Shown here: positions 1 through 10,100 of the stretch, piece by piece
How positions within the stretch are numbered: the first letter of the stretch is position 1
Layout of the letters: each line of letters starts with the position of its first letter
Source: Kitasatospora sp. MAA4
Lineage (GTDB): Bacteria > Actinomycetota > Actinomycetes > Streptomycetales > Streptomycetaceae
Direction of reading: 5' to 3'
Assembly (NCBI RefSeq): GCF_029893355.1
Contig: NZ_JARZAI010000036.1
Location: forward strand, 1 to 64,000
Length of the DNA stretch: 64,000 bases
Made by a program: the position numbers and the translations under genes
The notes under the pieces: generated by a model
Databases searched by the model: none
Told to the model about the DNA's origin: nothing
What the model saw: the letters and a program-made list of their open reading frames with translations, nothing else

Positions 1-119
1 TCGTCCGTCGACGGCTTGACCTGCCCAGGGCGTGGCATCCAGGCACCTCCTGGACAGGCAGCCTACCAGCAAGGATCCTTAAGTCAGTGGTATTGACTCT
101 AGCCTGGAGGCCGAACAGG
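1..119. other. Left-edge non-coding stretch
   Basis: No gene is supported here. The stretch lies downstream of the Rhs gene and beyond its terminator. No reading frame with actinobacterial third-position bias crosses it, and no immunity-type gene follows the Rhs C-terminal tail before the window edge. Confidence 0.5.
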
Positions 120-157
120 CATCCGGGGGCCTGCGACGTTCCGCAGGCCCCCGGATG
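120..157 (-). terminator. Terminator of the Rhs gene
   Basis: A perfect 16-bp stem (arms 120-135 and 142-157, beginning CATCCGGGGG) closes a 6-nt loop. It starts 14 nt past the minus-strand stop codon at 171. There is no U-tract, which is common for actinobacterial terminators. Confidence 0.85.
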
Positions 158-170
158 TCACGGTGTCAGG

Positions 171-3100
171 TCACTTGCCCGCGGCCCTCCAGTGCAGGAG
201 GTCGTATGCGTGGGTCATGCCGATCGTGGGATAGACACCGAGGCCGCCTCCCACAGCCGCGCCGAAGTTCTGGCCGGATCCCCAGAACTTGCCGGAGGCG
301 CAGCCGCCCACCTCGTCGAAAGCGCAGGCGCCGACACCCAGGTCGTTCTGGTTGTCGGGGGTCTGGGTGTTGAAGCCGAGCGTGACGCCTCCGCCGAGTC
401 CCATCTTGCTCCTGGCGACCAGCTTCTCCACACTGTGCACGTCGAGGCCGCCCCGCAGAGCGTCGGCAGCGGCACCGAGCGGCCCGGTGGAGAAACCGGC
501 CAGCAGGTTGCCGTCCTGGAATCCGATCCCGAGACAGAGGAGCGCGACACAGCCCGAGGCCTGCACCTGGGCGTGTTGGAGCGCCCAGACCATCCACTGC
601 GGCGTGCTGTCGCTGCCGGACCCGCAGGCGCCACTGCTCTGGGCCGTGTCGCTGGCACACGGGTTGACATTGCTGAGTGCCTTGTCGACGGCCTTGCCGA
701 CCGCCGGATCCAGTTCCATCGCGCACTGGAGGTTGGCCTTGCAGGCGTCCTTCCACTGCAGGTACTCCTCGTACCGCTGCCCGCCGGGAGAATCCGGCCG
801 GTTGAGGTAGTCGCAGAGGTCGCAGTGACCCTGGCTCGGCAGGCCGCCGCGCTGCACGTGGGCGTAGGTCAGCATCATCTTGTCGTAGTCGGTCAGTTTG
901 TAGTCGCCGTCGGCAGGCGGGAGCGCCGTGGGCGGAACCCCGTTGCCGAAGCCGCCGGTCGCCCCGACGGGCGGCGGGTCCGCGGGGGCCGGGATCTGCG
1001 GCCCGTCACCCGGACCGCACAGGCACCTCTCCAGCCCGGTCGGGTCGCTGCCGCCGACCGGGTTGCTCGCCGCGTAGGTGTAGCCGCCGAGCTGCTGGGG
1101 GCTGCCGGTCTCCAGCACCGGGTCGGCGCTGAGGAAGCGGCCGAGTCCGGGGTCGTACTTGCGGGCGCCGAGGTCGGTGTAGCCGGTCGTGGTCTCCTTC
1201 GGTGCGCCGAGGAATCCCCTGGTGGGGTCCGGCCACCCGGTCGAGCCGCCGCGGTTCTGGCCGTACGGGGTGTACAGCTGGCGGGTGGCCTTCTGGGTGG
1301 TGGTGTCCATGGTGAGCGTCGCGGTGCCGTGCGGGTCGGACAGGACGTAGTCCGCCGAGCCGCCCGGGAGGCTGGACGCCATGGCCACCGTGCTGCCGCC
1401 GAGCGCGTAGCTGCGCACCGCGCCGAGCAGCACGTTCGGGGTGACGGCGGTGTTGACCACGATCGCGGTGTCACCGACGAACAGGGTGGTCTGGCCCGGG
1501 TCCCGGCGGATCAGCTGGTTGCCGTCCGCGTCGTAGAGGTAGGTGGTGGGAGGGTTGCCGCCCTGGGTGATCTTGGCGAGATGGCCCTCGTCGTCCCACT
1601 CCAGGTCCTGCTCGGTGCCCGCGCTCGGCGAGCGCTTGGTGGTCGCGCCGGCAGGGCTCGCGGTCAGCGCGGTGCTGACGGTGCCGCCCGGGCCGGTGGT
1701 GCTGGTGGCGGTCAGGAAGTGCGGCTGGGGTCCGTTGGGGCACTGGACGGTGCTCCCGGTGCAGCCGTTGGTGTACCTGGTGGTGGTGTCGGCGGCGGCG
1801 CCGTTGACGGCGTGCTCGACGCTGCTCGTACGGTCGCCGATGGCGTCGTAGCCGAAGGACTCCCAGTACGCCGCCGAGCCGGTGGCCACCGTGGCCGCGG
1901 TCGGGGCGGTGCCGGCAGCCGGGCAGTCGGCCGTCGAGGTCCAGGCCTGGGACAGGCGGTTGAGACCGTCGTACTGGTAGCACTGGCGGTCGGTGACCGC
2001 GGCGGCGGTGTCGGTCTGCCGGTCGAGGGCCGAGGTCGGGTTGCCTGCGGGGTCGTAGGCGTAGGTCAGGTCGTCCACCATCGGGCCGGGGGCCTGGGTG
2101 CGGCTGGTCTGCACCTCCTTCAGGGCGCGGGTCTGGTCGTCGTAGCTGTAGGTCGACCAGGCCGGGTTGTTCGACGGGCCGTAGGTGATCTGCGAGATCT
2201 CCCCCCGGCTGGTGTAACTGACCGGTCCCACCAGGGCGTTGACGCTCTGCAGGCTGGTCGGGCTGCCCAGCGCGCTGTAGCCGTAGAGGACGTCGTCGGC
2301 GAGCAGGCCTGCCACGCCGGGGTCGCGCTGGTCGGTCAGCTGCTGGGTGGCGGCGGAGTAGGACAGCGTGGTGGCGTAGCTGGTGGGCAGCGGCGCCTCA
2401 CTGGCCGGCAGGGTGACCTTCGTCCCCGTGGGCTTGCCGAGTGAGGTGTAGCCGGTGACCTGGACGACGTACGCGCCGGTCGTGCCGGGGACGTAGCGCG
2501 CGCTGTAGCTCAGCCGGCCGGCCTGCAGGGTGTCGTACTTCCACACCCCGAAACGGAAGTTCCCGCCGGTCCTGTCGGTCGCGCTGACCTTGCGGCCGAG
2601 CAGGTCGTAGCCGTAGTCGAGTTCGACCTTGCGCGCGTCGGTCGTCGAGACCAGGTCGCCCGCGTCGTCGTAGCCGAGCCTGGTGGTGCCGGTGTCCGGG
2701 TCGTTCTGCTGGATCTTGCGGCCGTTCAGGTCGTAGCCGGTCGTCCAGGTGGTCCCGTCCGGTCCGGTGAGACCGGTCTGCTTGCCGAGCGGGTTGTACG
2801 TGTAGGTGGTCGCCGAGGAGGTCCCGCCGGTCACCTGGTAGCCGGACTGCGCCGAGCCGCTGAGCACCGGCGCGGTCGAGTACTGGTCGGCCTCGACCGT
2901 GAGGCCTCGCGCGTCCACGACCTGCCGGGTCGCCACACCACCGGACTTCGGGATGCTGACCGTGCTGTCGCCGGTGTAGGCGACGGCGGTGGCCATGCCC
3001 GCGGGGGTCACCGCGTTGTGCTCGTCGTTGGTGGCCGTGGCCCGCCCCATCGCGTCGTGGTCGGTGACCGTGGTCGACGGGATGCTGGTCTGCGCGGTCA

Positions 3101-6100
3101 TCACCAGGGAGCTCATCGGCGAGCCCGCGACCACGTAGTTGTTGTTGGTGAGCACGGTCCAACCGTGCGAGTCGTACTGCGTGTCGCTCACCGTCATGCC
3201 GGAGTTCTCGCCGACGGCCTGGGTCTGACGCTGCCTCAGCATGGCGTCGTACAGCGTCACGGTGGACGCGTAGGAGCCGTTCTCCAGCAGCTTGGACGAG
3301 GTGACGGCGGACGGGGAGGTGTTGGAGAGCGCGTAGGCGAAGGTCATCGACGGGCTCTGGTGCGCCGCCTTGGACTGCGCGGGAAGCCAGACGGAGGTGA
3401 CCCGGCCGAGCGCGTCGTAGCTGAGGTCGGTCTTCAGGTTCGAGGCGTCGACCCGTTCCACGGGCACGCCTCGGACCGGGTCCTGCGACTCGGTGGAGGT
3501 CTGGTAGGTCGGGGTGGCACCGGCGGTGACCTGGACCTGGGTGGTGACGGAGGTGGGCAGTGCGCCGGCCGCTGGGGCGTACGTCTTGGTCGTGGTCTGG
3601 GCCAGACTGCTGCCGTCCGGGGCCGTCGACCTGGGGGTCCGGGTCACCACCAGCGGGCGGCCGTACGCGTCGTAGCTGGTTCCGGTGGTGGCCGTGAACG
3701 CCGTGGCGGTCGGCCCGCTGTTCGCCGAGGCCGCCTCGGCCAGGGTGGCGTCGCCCTTGCCGGGTGCCGTCGCGCCGGGCGCGCCGTCCCAGCCGAAGGC
3801 GTTGCCGTCGTAGGAGGTCCGGGTGTCGGCGATCAGGGTGCCGGTCGGCGTGGCGCCCGCGGTGGTGCAGTCCTGCGCGGTGGCGATGGCCTCGGCGTGC
3901 AGCACGAGGCTCTCACCGGGGTTGCTCAGGTAGTGGGTCAGGGTGCACTGCGGTGTGTTCCCGGCGGCCCCCACCTCACCGCGGTCGTCCACCTGGACCG
4001 GCATACCGGTGGTCGGTTGCCCGAGCGCGGTGGTGTAGAAGGTGTCCGTCTCGGTGGTCCGGGTTCCGTAGGAGACCGCCTGCGTGGTGTACACGGCGGC
4101 GGTGCGGACCATCTGCGCGGTGAGCGGTGCGAGACCGTCCCGGCTGCGGCTGGCCGTCGGGCCGATCACGGTGGGGACGGTGACCGACGCGTGGTCGACC
4201 GGTCCGCCGTCGGAGGTGTAGGTGTCGGTCTCGAAGATCTGCCCGGCGAGCGCGTCGACGTCGCTCGGGCTGGTGTACCTGCCGTCCTGGGAGGTCAGTG
4301 TGACGGTGCTGCCGCCGCTTCCGGAAGGGGTGTTGTCGGACATGCCGCGGAAGTAGCTGGTGCGGCTCAGCGTGAGCTGGTCACTGACCTTGGCGCCGTT
4401 GGTCATGTGGAAGACGGTGGGGTCGCCGGTCCGGGTCTCGACGGCGCCGTAGCCGCGGAACTGACCGTACGTGCGGTTCTCCGGCTTGATGAGCTCGTTG
4501 TCGTCGTAGTGCCAGGCCGCACCGCCCAGGTAGTTGTAGGTGGTCAGCAGCGACGGGTAGCTGCCGTCCTGGTTGGTCTGGTGCTGGTCCTGGGTCCGCA
4601 CACTGTGCACGGTGTACTTGTTGAACCAGTCGAGCTGCGGAGTGGTGTAGTTGGGCGGGGTCCAGGAGACCGGGTAGCAGGCCTTGGTGTTACTGGAGGG
4701 GTCGGCGGGGACGTTGCCCGGGGTGCACTCGGCCGTGTTGTAGGTGACCGTGACCTGGGCGCCCGTCTCCGTGGTGATGTTCTGGATCCGGTCGTGGTAC
4801 ATCGTCGGCTGGTTGGGGATCGTGCCGACCCGGTTGGGCAGTTGGTCCGGCGGGTCGAAGGTGGTCGACAGAGCGGGTGAGGCGCCGGTCGCGCCGGCGG
4901 TGGTGTCCAGACCCCTGTGCTGGACACCGTCCAGCCAGAGCGTGGGGGCGTGGTCGCCACCGTCCGGGAAGGACTGGGTGAAGTCGTACCGGTCCGCCTG
5001 CTGCGCCACCCCGCCGACCTGCACCTGGGTGGTGATGTCGTTGAGCCGCATCCGCGACCAGAACGAGGGGCTGTGGTTGGAGCAGTCCGCGCCCTTCGCG
5101 CAGTTCTGGTCGACCGGCACGTCCGGCCACCACGCCGCGTTCGCCGCGACGAAGTGCGCGTCGTCGCACGTCACGCCCGAGATGCAGCGCTCCTTGACGT
5201 CGAAGCCGATCTGCTCGGGCGCGGTGGCGCTGTAGACGGTCGAGGCGGTCAGGCCGTAGTCGATCCGCGACAGGTAGCCGCCGCGGGTGTAGAGGGCACC
5301 GGCGCTCTGGGCGTCGGCGCCGTAGTAGTTGGTCTCCGGCTGGTAGTAGTACGCGATCGCGTTGCTGTGCAGGTCGACCGTGTAGTCCAGGTTCCAGCGC
5401 CAGCCCTGCACGCAGGAGGAGTCCGCGAAGGCGGCCGCGTGGCAGGGGTCACCGGCGTGCGCGCCGTAGACCGGCTCGGTGAAGACCGACTGGGTGGTCT
5501 GCTTCCCCGCGGAGTAGCCCGGAAGCTGGTTGAGGCCGAAGTAGTACTGCGTCCCGCCCTGCGTGACGCGGAAGTACTCGCCGTTGTAGGTGCTGTTGCT
5601 CGCGCCGCCGGTCAGGAAGAGCTGCTCGATCTTCTCGTCCGCGCTGTCGCTGACCGGGCGGAAGGCCGACCCGTCGTAGACGATCTGCGTCGACTCGCCG
5701 TTCAGCGACAGGGTCAGCAGCTGTCCGGCCCAGCAGTTGTCGCCGGACCCCTGCGGTGCGCCCGAACTCTTGTCGCTCGCACAGGACTTGTAGCTGCGCT
5801 CGATGAAGGAGGAGTCGGAGGACCAGCCGTCGCCCAGCCAGGAGGACTGGTTGTTGGTCCCGGCCGTGCGGCCGTCCTGCGAGGAGGAGTCGTAGGAGAG
5901 CGAGACATCGGGAGTCGCGCCCGCGATCGCGCCCGGCACCTTGATCGGGTACGCGTAGTTGAACGCACCCGTGGCGCCGCCCGCCGACCAGGTTCCGGCG
6001 GGCGAGAGCGAGGTGGCCGAGTAGCTGCCCGCCGACCCGTCGGCACTGGAGGTCGCCGCCAGCACCACGCCGGTCGGGCTCCCGGTCGGGCTCGCGCCGG

Positions 6101-6848
6101 TCGGGCCGGCCGCCGCGCGCGGCTGGGAGGCGGGAGCTGGCACTGTCACGGTGCCGGTCAGCGGCGAGCCGCCCTCCTTCGCCTGCACCGGGGTCTGGGT
6201 CCGGCACTGCGCCAGCTGCGGCGTCGTCAGGGCGCAGGCCGGCAGCTGCACGAGGTGCAGCCGGGCGGCGTAGTCGCCACCGAACGCCGAGCGGAACGAG
6301 GACGGGTCCACGCTGACCGTGGTGGAGCCCGAACCGGCCGAGGCGTCCTGGGCGGCGACGGTGAAGAGGATGCCGTGCACACCCGCGGTCTGCGCCGCGT
6401 TCTGGTCGAGCAGGTCGACCCGCACCCGCGAGGGCCCACCCGCGGCGCCGCCCGCCGGCTCGCCCTTGCCGACCAGCACGGGCAGCGACCCTGCCCGCAC
6501 CACGCTGGAACTCGCCGCGGTGGCGGCGCCGGTGGCCGCCGAGCGGAAGGCCGGGATGGTGACCGCCGTACTCAGGTCGGCGACAGCCGATCCGGCGGCG
6601 GGCAGCTTGGAGCTCTGGGTCGGGTCGAACTTCGCGAAGCTCGCGCTCGGCGCCGCCGACCCCTTCCCCGCCCGCTTGTAGGGGAGCTGCTGCTCCTTGG
6701 CGATCGCCGGAGCCTGCGGCTTCGGCTTGGCGGCCGCGAAGGCCACCGGTGGTGATGCGGTGGCCACCAGGGCCGCCGCCAGCGCCATCGCGCTCGAGCG
6801 CAGCAGGCGACGCAACGTCGCTCTGCCGTCAACAGTGAACCGGCTCAT
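171..6848 (-). CDS. Secreted Rhs/SpvB-type YD-repeat protein with uncharacterised C-terminal tail
   Basis: Large secreted Rhs protein of 2225 residues. A signal peptide is visible (basic start, hydrophobic stretch near 16-38, then AFAAA). An SpvB-like N-terminal region around 290-360 carries the motif LSYDSSSQDGR. Many YD repeats follow between about 1150 and 1750 (for example YDLNGRKIQQNDPDTGTTR). The Rhs core ends at about residue 1939 with YDPGLGRFLSADPV and NPVGGSDPTGL. The last 286 residues (174-1031) form a variable tail rich in Cys and Gly that I do not recognise. Family knowledge: Rhs shells encapsulate a C-terminal payload, often a toxin. No cognate immunity gene is seen downstream. 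The ATG at 6848 is preceded by AGGGGC. Large shadow reading frames occur on the opposite strand. Confidence 0.93.
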   Translation of the reverse strand: MSRFTVDGRATLRRLLRSSAMALAAALVATASPPVAFAAAKPKPQAPAIAKEQQLPYKRAGKGSAAPSASFAKFDPTQSSKLPAAGSAVADLSTAVTIPAFRSAATGAATAASSSVVRAGSLPVLVGKGEPAGGAAGGPSRVRVDLLDQNAAQTAGVHGILFTVAAQDASAGSGSTTVSVDPSSFRSAFGGDYAARLHLVQLPACALTTPQLAQCRTQTPVQAKEGGSPLTGTVTVPAPASQPRAAAGPTGASPTGSPTGVVLAATSSADGSAGSYSATSLSPAGTWSAGGATGAFNYAYPIKVPGAIAGATPDVSLSYDSSSQDGRTAGTNNQSSWLGDGWSSDSSFIERSYKSCASDKSSGAPQGSGDNCWAGQLLTLSLNGESTQIVYDGSAFRPVSDSADEKIEQLFLTGGASNSTYNGEYFRVTQGGTQYYFGLNQLPGYSAGKQTTQSVFTEPVYGAHAGDPCHAAAFADSSCVQGWRWNLDYTVDLHSNAIAYYYQPETNYYGADAQSAGALYTRGGYLSRIDYGLTASTVYSATAPEQIGFDVKERCISGVTCDDAHFVAANAAWWPDVPVDQNCAKGADCSNHSPSFWSRMRLNDITTQVQVGGVAQQADRYDFTQSFPDGGDHAPTLWLDGVQHRGLDTTAGATGASPALSTTFDPPDQLPNRVGTIPNQPTMYHDRIQNITTETGAQVTVTYNTAECTPGNVPADPSSNTKACYPVSWTPPNYTTPQLDWFNKYTVHSVRTQDQHQTNQDGSYPSLLTTYNYLGGAAWHYDDNELIKPENRTYGQFRGYGAVETRTGDPTVFHMTNGAKVSDQLTLSRTSYFRGMSDNTPSGSGGSTVTLTSQDGRYTSPSDVDALAGQIFETDTYTSDGGPVDHASVTVPTVIGPTASRSRDGLAPLTAQMVRTAAVYTTQAVSYGTRTTETDTFYTTALGQPTTGMPVQVDDRGEVGAAGNTPQCTLTHYLSNPGESLVLHAEAIATAQDCTTAGATPTGTLIADTRTSYDGNAFGWDGAPGATAPGKGDATLAEAASANSGPTATAFTATTGTSYDAYGRPLVVTRTPRSTAPDGSSLAQTTTKTYAPAAGALPTSVTTQVQVTAGATPTYQTSTESQDPVRGVPVERVDASNLKTDLSYDALGRVTSVWLPAQSKAAHQSPSMTFAYALSNTSPSAVTSSKLLENGSYASTVTLYDAMLRQRQTQAVGENSGMTVSDTQYDSHGWTVLTNNNYVVAGSPMSSLVMTAQTSIPSTTVTDHDAMGRATATNDEHNAVTPAGMATAVAYTGDSTVSIPKSGGVATRQVVDARGLTVEADQYSTAPVLSGSAQSGYQVTGGTSSATTYTYNPLGKQTGLTGPDGTTWTTGYDLNGRKIQQNDPDTGTTRLGYDDAGDLVSTTDARKVELDYGYDLLGRKVSATDRTGGNFRFGVWKYDTLQAGRLSYSARYVPGTTGAYVVQVTGYTSLGKPTGTKVTLPASEAPLPTSYATTLSYSAATQQLTDQRDPGVAGLLADDVLYGYSALGSPTSLQSVNALVGPVSYTSRGEISQITYGPSNNPAWSTYSYDDQTRALKEVQTSRTQAPGPMVDDLTYAYDPAGNPTSALDRQTDTAAAVTDRQCYQYDGLNRLSQAWTSTADCPAAGTAPTAATVATGSAAYWESFGYDAIGDRTSSVEHAVNGAAADTTTRYTNGCTGSTVQCPNGPQPHFLTATSTTGPGGTVSTALTASPAGATTKRSPSAGTEQDLEWDDEGHLAKITQGGNPPTTYLYDADGNQLIRRDPGQTTLFVGDTAIVVNTAVTPNVLLGAVRSYALGGSTVAMASSLPGGSADYVLSDPHGTATLTMDTTTQKATRQLYTPYGQNRGGSTGWPDPTRGFLGAPKETTTGYTDLGARKYDPGLGRFLSADPVLETGSPQQLGGYTYAASNPVGGSDPTGLERCLCGPGDGPQIPAPADPPPVGATGGFGNGVPPTALPPADGDYKLTDYDKMMLTYAHVQRGGLPSQGHCDLCDYLNRPDSPGGQRYEEYLQWKDACKANLQCAMELDPAVGKAVDKALSNVNPCASDTAQSSGACGSGSDSTPQWMVWALQHAQVQASGCVALLCLGIGFQDGNLLAGFSTGPLGAAADALRGGLDVHSVEKLVARSKMGLGGGVTLGFNTQTPDNQNDLGVGACAFDEVGGCASGKFWGSGQNFGAAVGGGLGVYPTIGMTHAYDLLHWRAAGK

Positions 6849-7169
6849 GCCGTCATTGCCCCTGTACGTCGTAGGAAGGCGGAGAGTGCGGGCAACGCGC
6901 GGAGCGCGGCTCGGCAGAGCTCCCCCACTCTTCAGCAGTTCGCACAGACTCCCGGTGCCGTCTAACGGCGGCCTAACACCGGGCCAACCGCGCGAGGGCG
7001 GCAGCGGGCGCCAAGGGCGGTGCGGATCACCGGATATGGCGGTGAATCGGGACCAACCACCCGCCCGGAACGGGGTTTACCGGTGGTCCGCCCGGTTCTG
7101 CGCAACCCAGAATGCTCGGCGTAAGGGCGCCCGGACGTGGCGCCCCAAGGGAAATGGGGACACGGGCTG
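6849..7169. promoter_or_regulatory. Divergent promoter region between the Rhs gene and the giant secreted gene
   Basis: This 321-bp gap separates two divergent large secreted-protein genes and must hold at least two promoters. Visible structure is limited: the direct repeat CTAAC spaced 11 bp apart (within CTAACGGCGGCCTAAC near 6962), and two CCGCCCGG copies near 7060-7110. I see no coding frame and no convincing -10/-35 pair. Confidence 0.4.
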
Positions 7170-10100
7170 ATGGCCCTCTTCAGACGAGCCGGAGGCCCTC
7201 GGCCTCAGGCCTGGGCGACGCCCAGAGCACGATCCGCCGGCACCGCGGTGATCCTGAGCATCGGCATCCTGGCCGGTCTCACCACCACCTCCGCACAGGC
7301 GGCGACGACCGCCGCACCGCCCGCCGCTCCGGCCGCCGGCAAGCCTGCCACGCTGCCGGTGACCAGCCAGGCCGAACCGGTGGATCCCGCCGTGACGGCC
7401 GCCGAGCAGAGCGCCGCCACCGAGGCGAAGAAGTCCCGCAAGCCGGTCGTGGTGGACGCGCTGACCAGGGAGAACGTCCAGACCGTCGCCAATCCCGACG
7501 GTTCGTTCACCCTCACGCAGAACGCCACCCCGGTCCGGGCCCGCCAGGGCAACGCCTGGGTGCCGATCGACACCAAGCTCGCCAAGCGCGCCGACGGCAC
7601 CTTCGCGCCCGGCGCCAGTGACAGCGACCTGGCCTTCTCCGGCGGCGGCGACGGCCCGCTGGTCACCATGACCCGTACGGGCAAGCGGCTCGCGATCAGC
7701 TGGCCCGGCACCCTCCCGGCGCCCGTGGTCAGCGGCGACACCGCGACCTACCCCGCCGTCCTGCCGGACGTCGACCTCGCGGTCACCGCCCGCGCGGACG
7801 GCTTCAGCGAGGTCCTGGTCGTCAAGAGCGCGGCGGCCGCGGCCAATCCGGCGCTCGCCACGATCCATCTCGCCACCCGCACCGACGGTCTGACGATCAG
7901 TCAGACCTCCGGCGGCGACGCCGAGGCCAAGGACGCGGCCGGCACCACCGTCTTCCGGGCCGATCCCCCGCTGGTCTGGGACTCGGCGCAGGCCGTCGCG
8001 CCGGCGGTTCCCCGTGCGCTGCCGCAGGCCGAGCAGGCCCCCGCCGCGCCGCCCGCCGGTCTGCGGGGCCTCGACTCCAAGGCCTCGGACGTCCGCGGGC
8101 CCGGCGGCGGCGCCCACACCACCCGGATGGGTTTCGACGTCGGCCGCGACGGGCTCACCATCACGCCGGACAAGGCGCTGCTCACCTCGCCGAAGACCGT
8201 CTACCCCGTCTTCATCGACCCGCAGTGGACGGGCAGCCCGTCGGTGGTCTCCTGGGCCTCCATCAACGACCAGGGCTGGAAGGCCACTTCCGGGAACCAG
8301 GCCAAGGTCGGCGACGTCGGGGACTGGCCGGGCTGCGGCGACTACTGCTACGCGGTCCACCGCTCCTACTTCGAGATGAACACCGACGGCTTCCGCAACG
8401 TCGGCGCCAAGGTCACGGCCGCGAAGTTCACCCCGTACTTCACCTGGACCGCGGCCGACAACGAACCCACCGAGGTCTATGCCGACGCCGACTTCGGCGG
8501 CGACCTGAGCTGGGGCACCAAGCCCAGCTCCGGCTCCTCCAGTTACGTCACCACCTGCAACGTGGGCGGCAGCGGCGGCTGCGGCACGGGCCAGATCGAC
8601 TTCGACGTCACCTCCGTCGCCCAGGGGGCCGCCACCGGCGGCTGGCGCACCTTCGAGGTCGACGCGCCGAACGAGGGCGACAAGTTCCAGTGGAAGCAGA
8701 TCGACCCCACCCAGACCAACTGGACCGTCACCTACTTCCTCCCGCCGACCCTGAACGACGCCTCGACGTTCACCACCACCCCCTCGGTCACCGGCCCCGG
8801 CGGCGGCAGGTACGTCAACTCCCACAACGTCACCCTGCAGGCCCTGGGCGCTGACCCCGACAGCGAGAAGGTCCAGTCCGGCTACGAGATCTGGAACACC
8901 TCCAACGGCAGCGTCACGACCGAGGTCGCCGGCGGCCTGTTCTCCGCCTACACGGCCACCGGCGGCAGCGTCCAGTACTCCAACCTCGCCGACGGCACGT
9001 ACGCCTGGCGCGGTGTGACGCACAGCCAGGACGGCGGCATGTGGTCCGGCTGGGGGGCCTGGCAGCCGTTCACCGTCGACGCCTCGCAGCCGCCGGCTGC
9101 CGCCGTCGAATCGCCGCAGTTCCCCCAGAACCAGTTCGGCGCCGCCTTCCAGGACAACGGCACCTTCACCTTCACCACCTACGGCTCCGGCCACGTCGCC
9201 GGCTACCTGATCTCGCTGGACGGTGACCTGGGCAACGCCGCCTGGAGCCAGCAGTCCCCGCCGCCCACCGTGCCGGCCAACGGCCCGCTCACCACGGGCC
9301 GGACGTACTGGCTGCCGGCCACCAACACCGTCGGCACCACCACCTTCCCGATCCCGACGGTCGGTGCCCACCACGTCTACGCCAAGACCGTGAGCTGGTC
9401 GGGCATCGCCGCCGCCACCCAGACCAGCTACGGCTTCTGGGCCGGCGTCACCTCGCCCAAGTACGTCTACGGCGACCAGCTGGTCAACGGCTACACCGCC
9501 ACCAACGACGACAAGAGCACCACCGCGGTCCCCAAGGCGACCTGGACCGCCGGTGCGGGCGGCGTCCTGCAGACCCAGAGCGACTGCTGCGGCATCCACT
9601 GGGCCGACGGCCAGCAGGCCCTCTACACCGACAGCACCACCGGCCACACCGCCCTGAACGACACGGTCACCTTCAACTTCGACGTGCCGCACGACGGTTA
9701 CTGGAGCCTGGGGGCCAACTTCACCCAGTCCGCCGGCTTCGGCCAGTTCAAGCTGGTCCTCGACCAGGGCAGCGCCACCCAGAGCACCGTGCTCCCGCTC
9801 TTCGACGGCTACCACGACTCGGTCGTCACCAGCTTCCAGGACTTCGGCCCCCCGCTGGACACCGCCGGGAAGCCGATCAAGCTGAGTCAGGGCCTGCACA
9901 CCCTCACCATGACGATGACCGGCAAGAACGCCGCGACCGTCGGCTACGGCTACAAGGCGGGCCTGGACGTGCTGCGGCTGGCGCCGATGAGCGCCACCTG
10001 CCCGATCGGCGACCTCGCCGCCTGCCAGAACAACATCGCCGTCAGCCCCGACACCAACCACCTGGCCGCCGACGCGGACGGCTCCGGCGCCAGCTTCTCC

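Noticed and set aside
87..2444. Long plus-strand reading frame over the Rhs gene
   Set aside because: It is the complementary shadow of the Rhs frame, with Arg/Ala/Val-rich composition and no domain; the minus-strand frame has signal peptide and Rhs motifs.
7077..10061. 994-codon minus-strand frame opposite the giant secreted gene
   Set aside because: Shadow of the plus-strand gene; composition is only Val, Gly, Arg, Ala and there is no start context or family.
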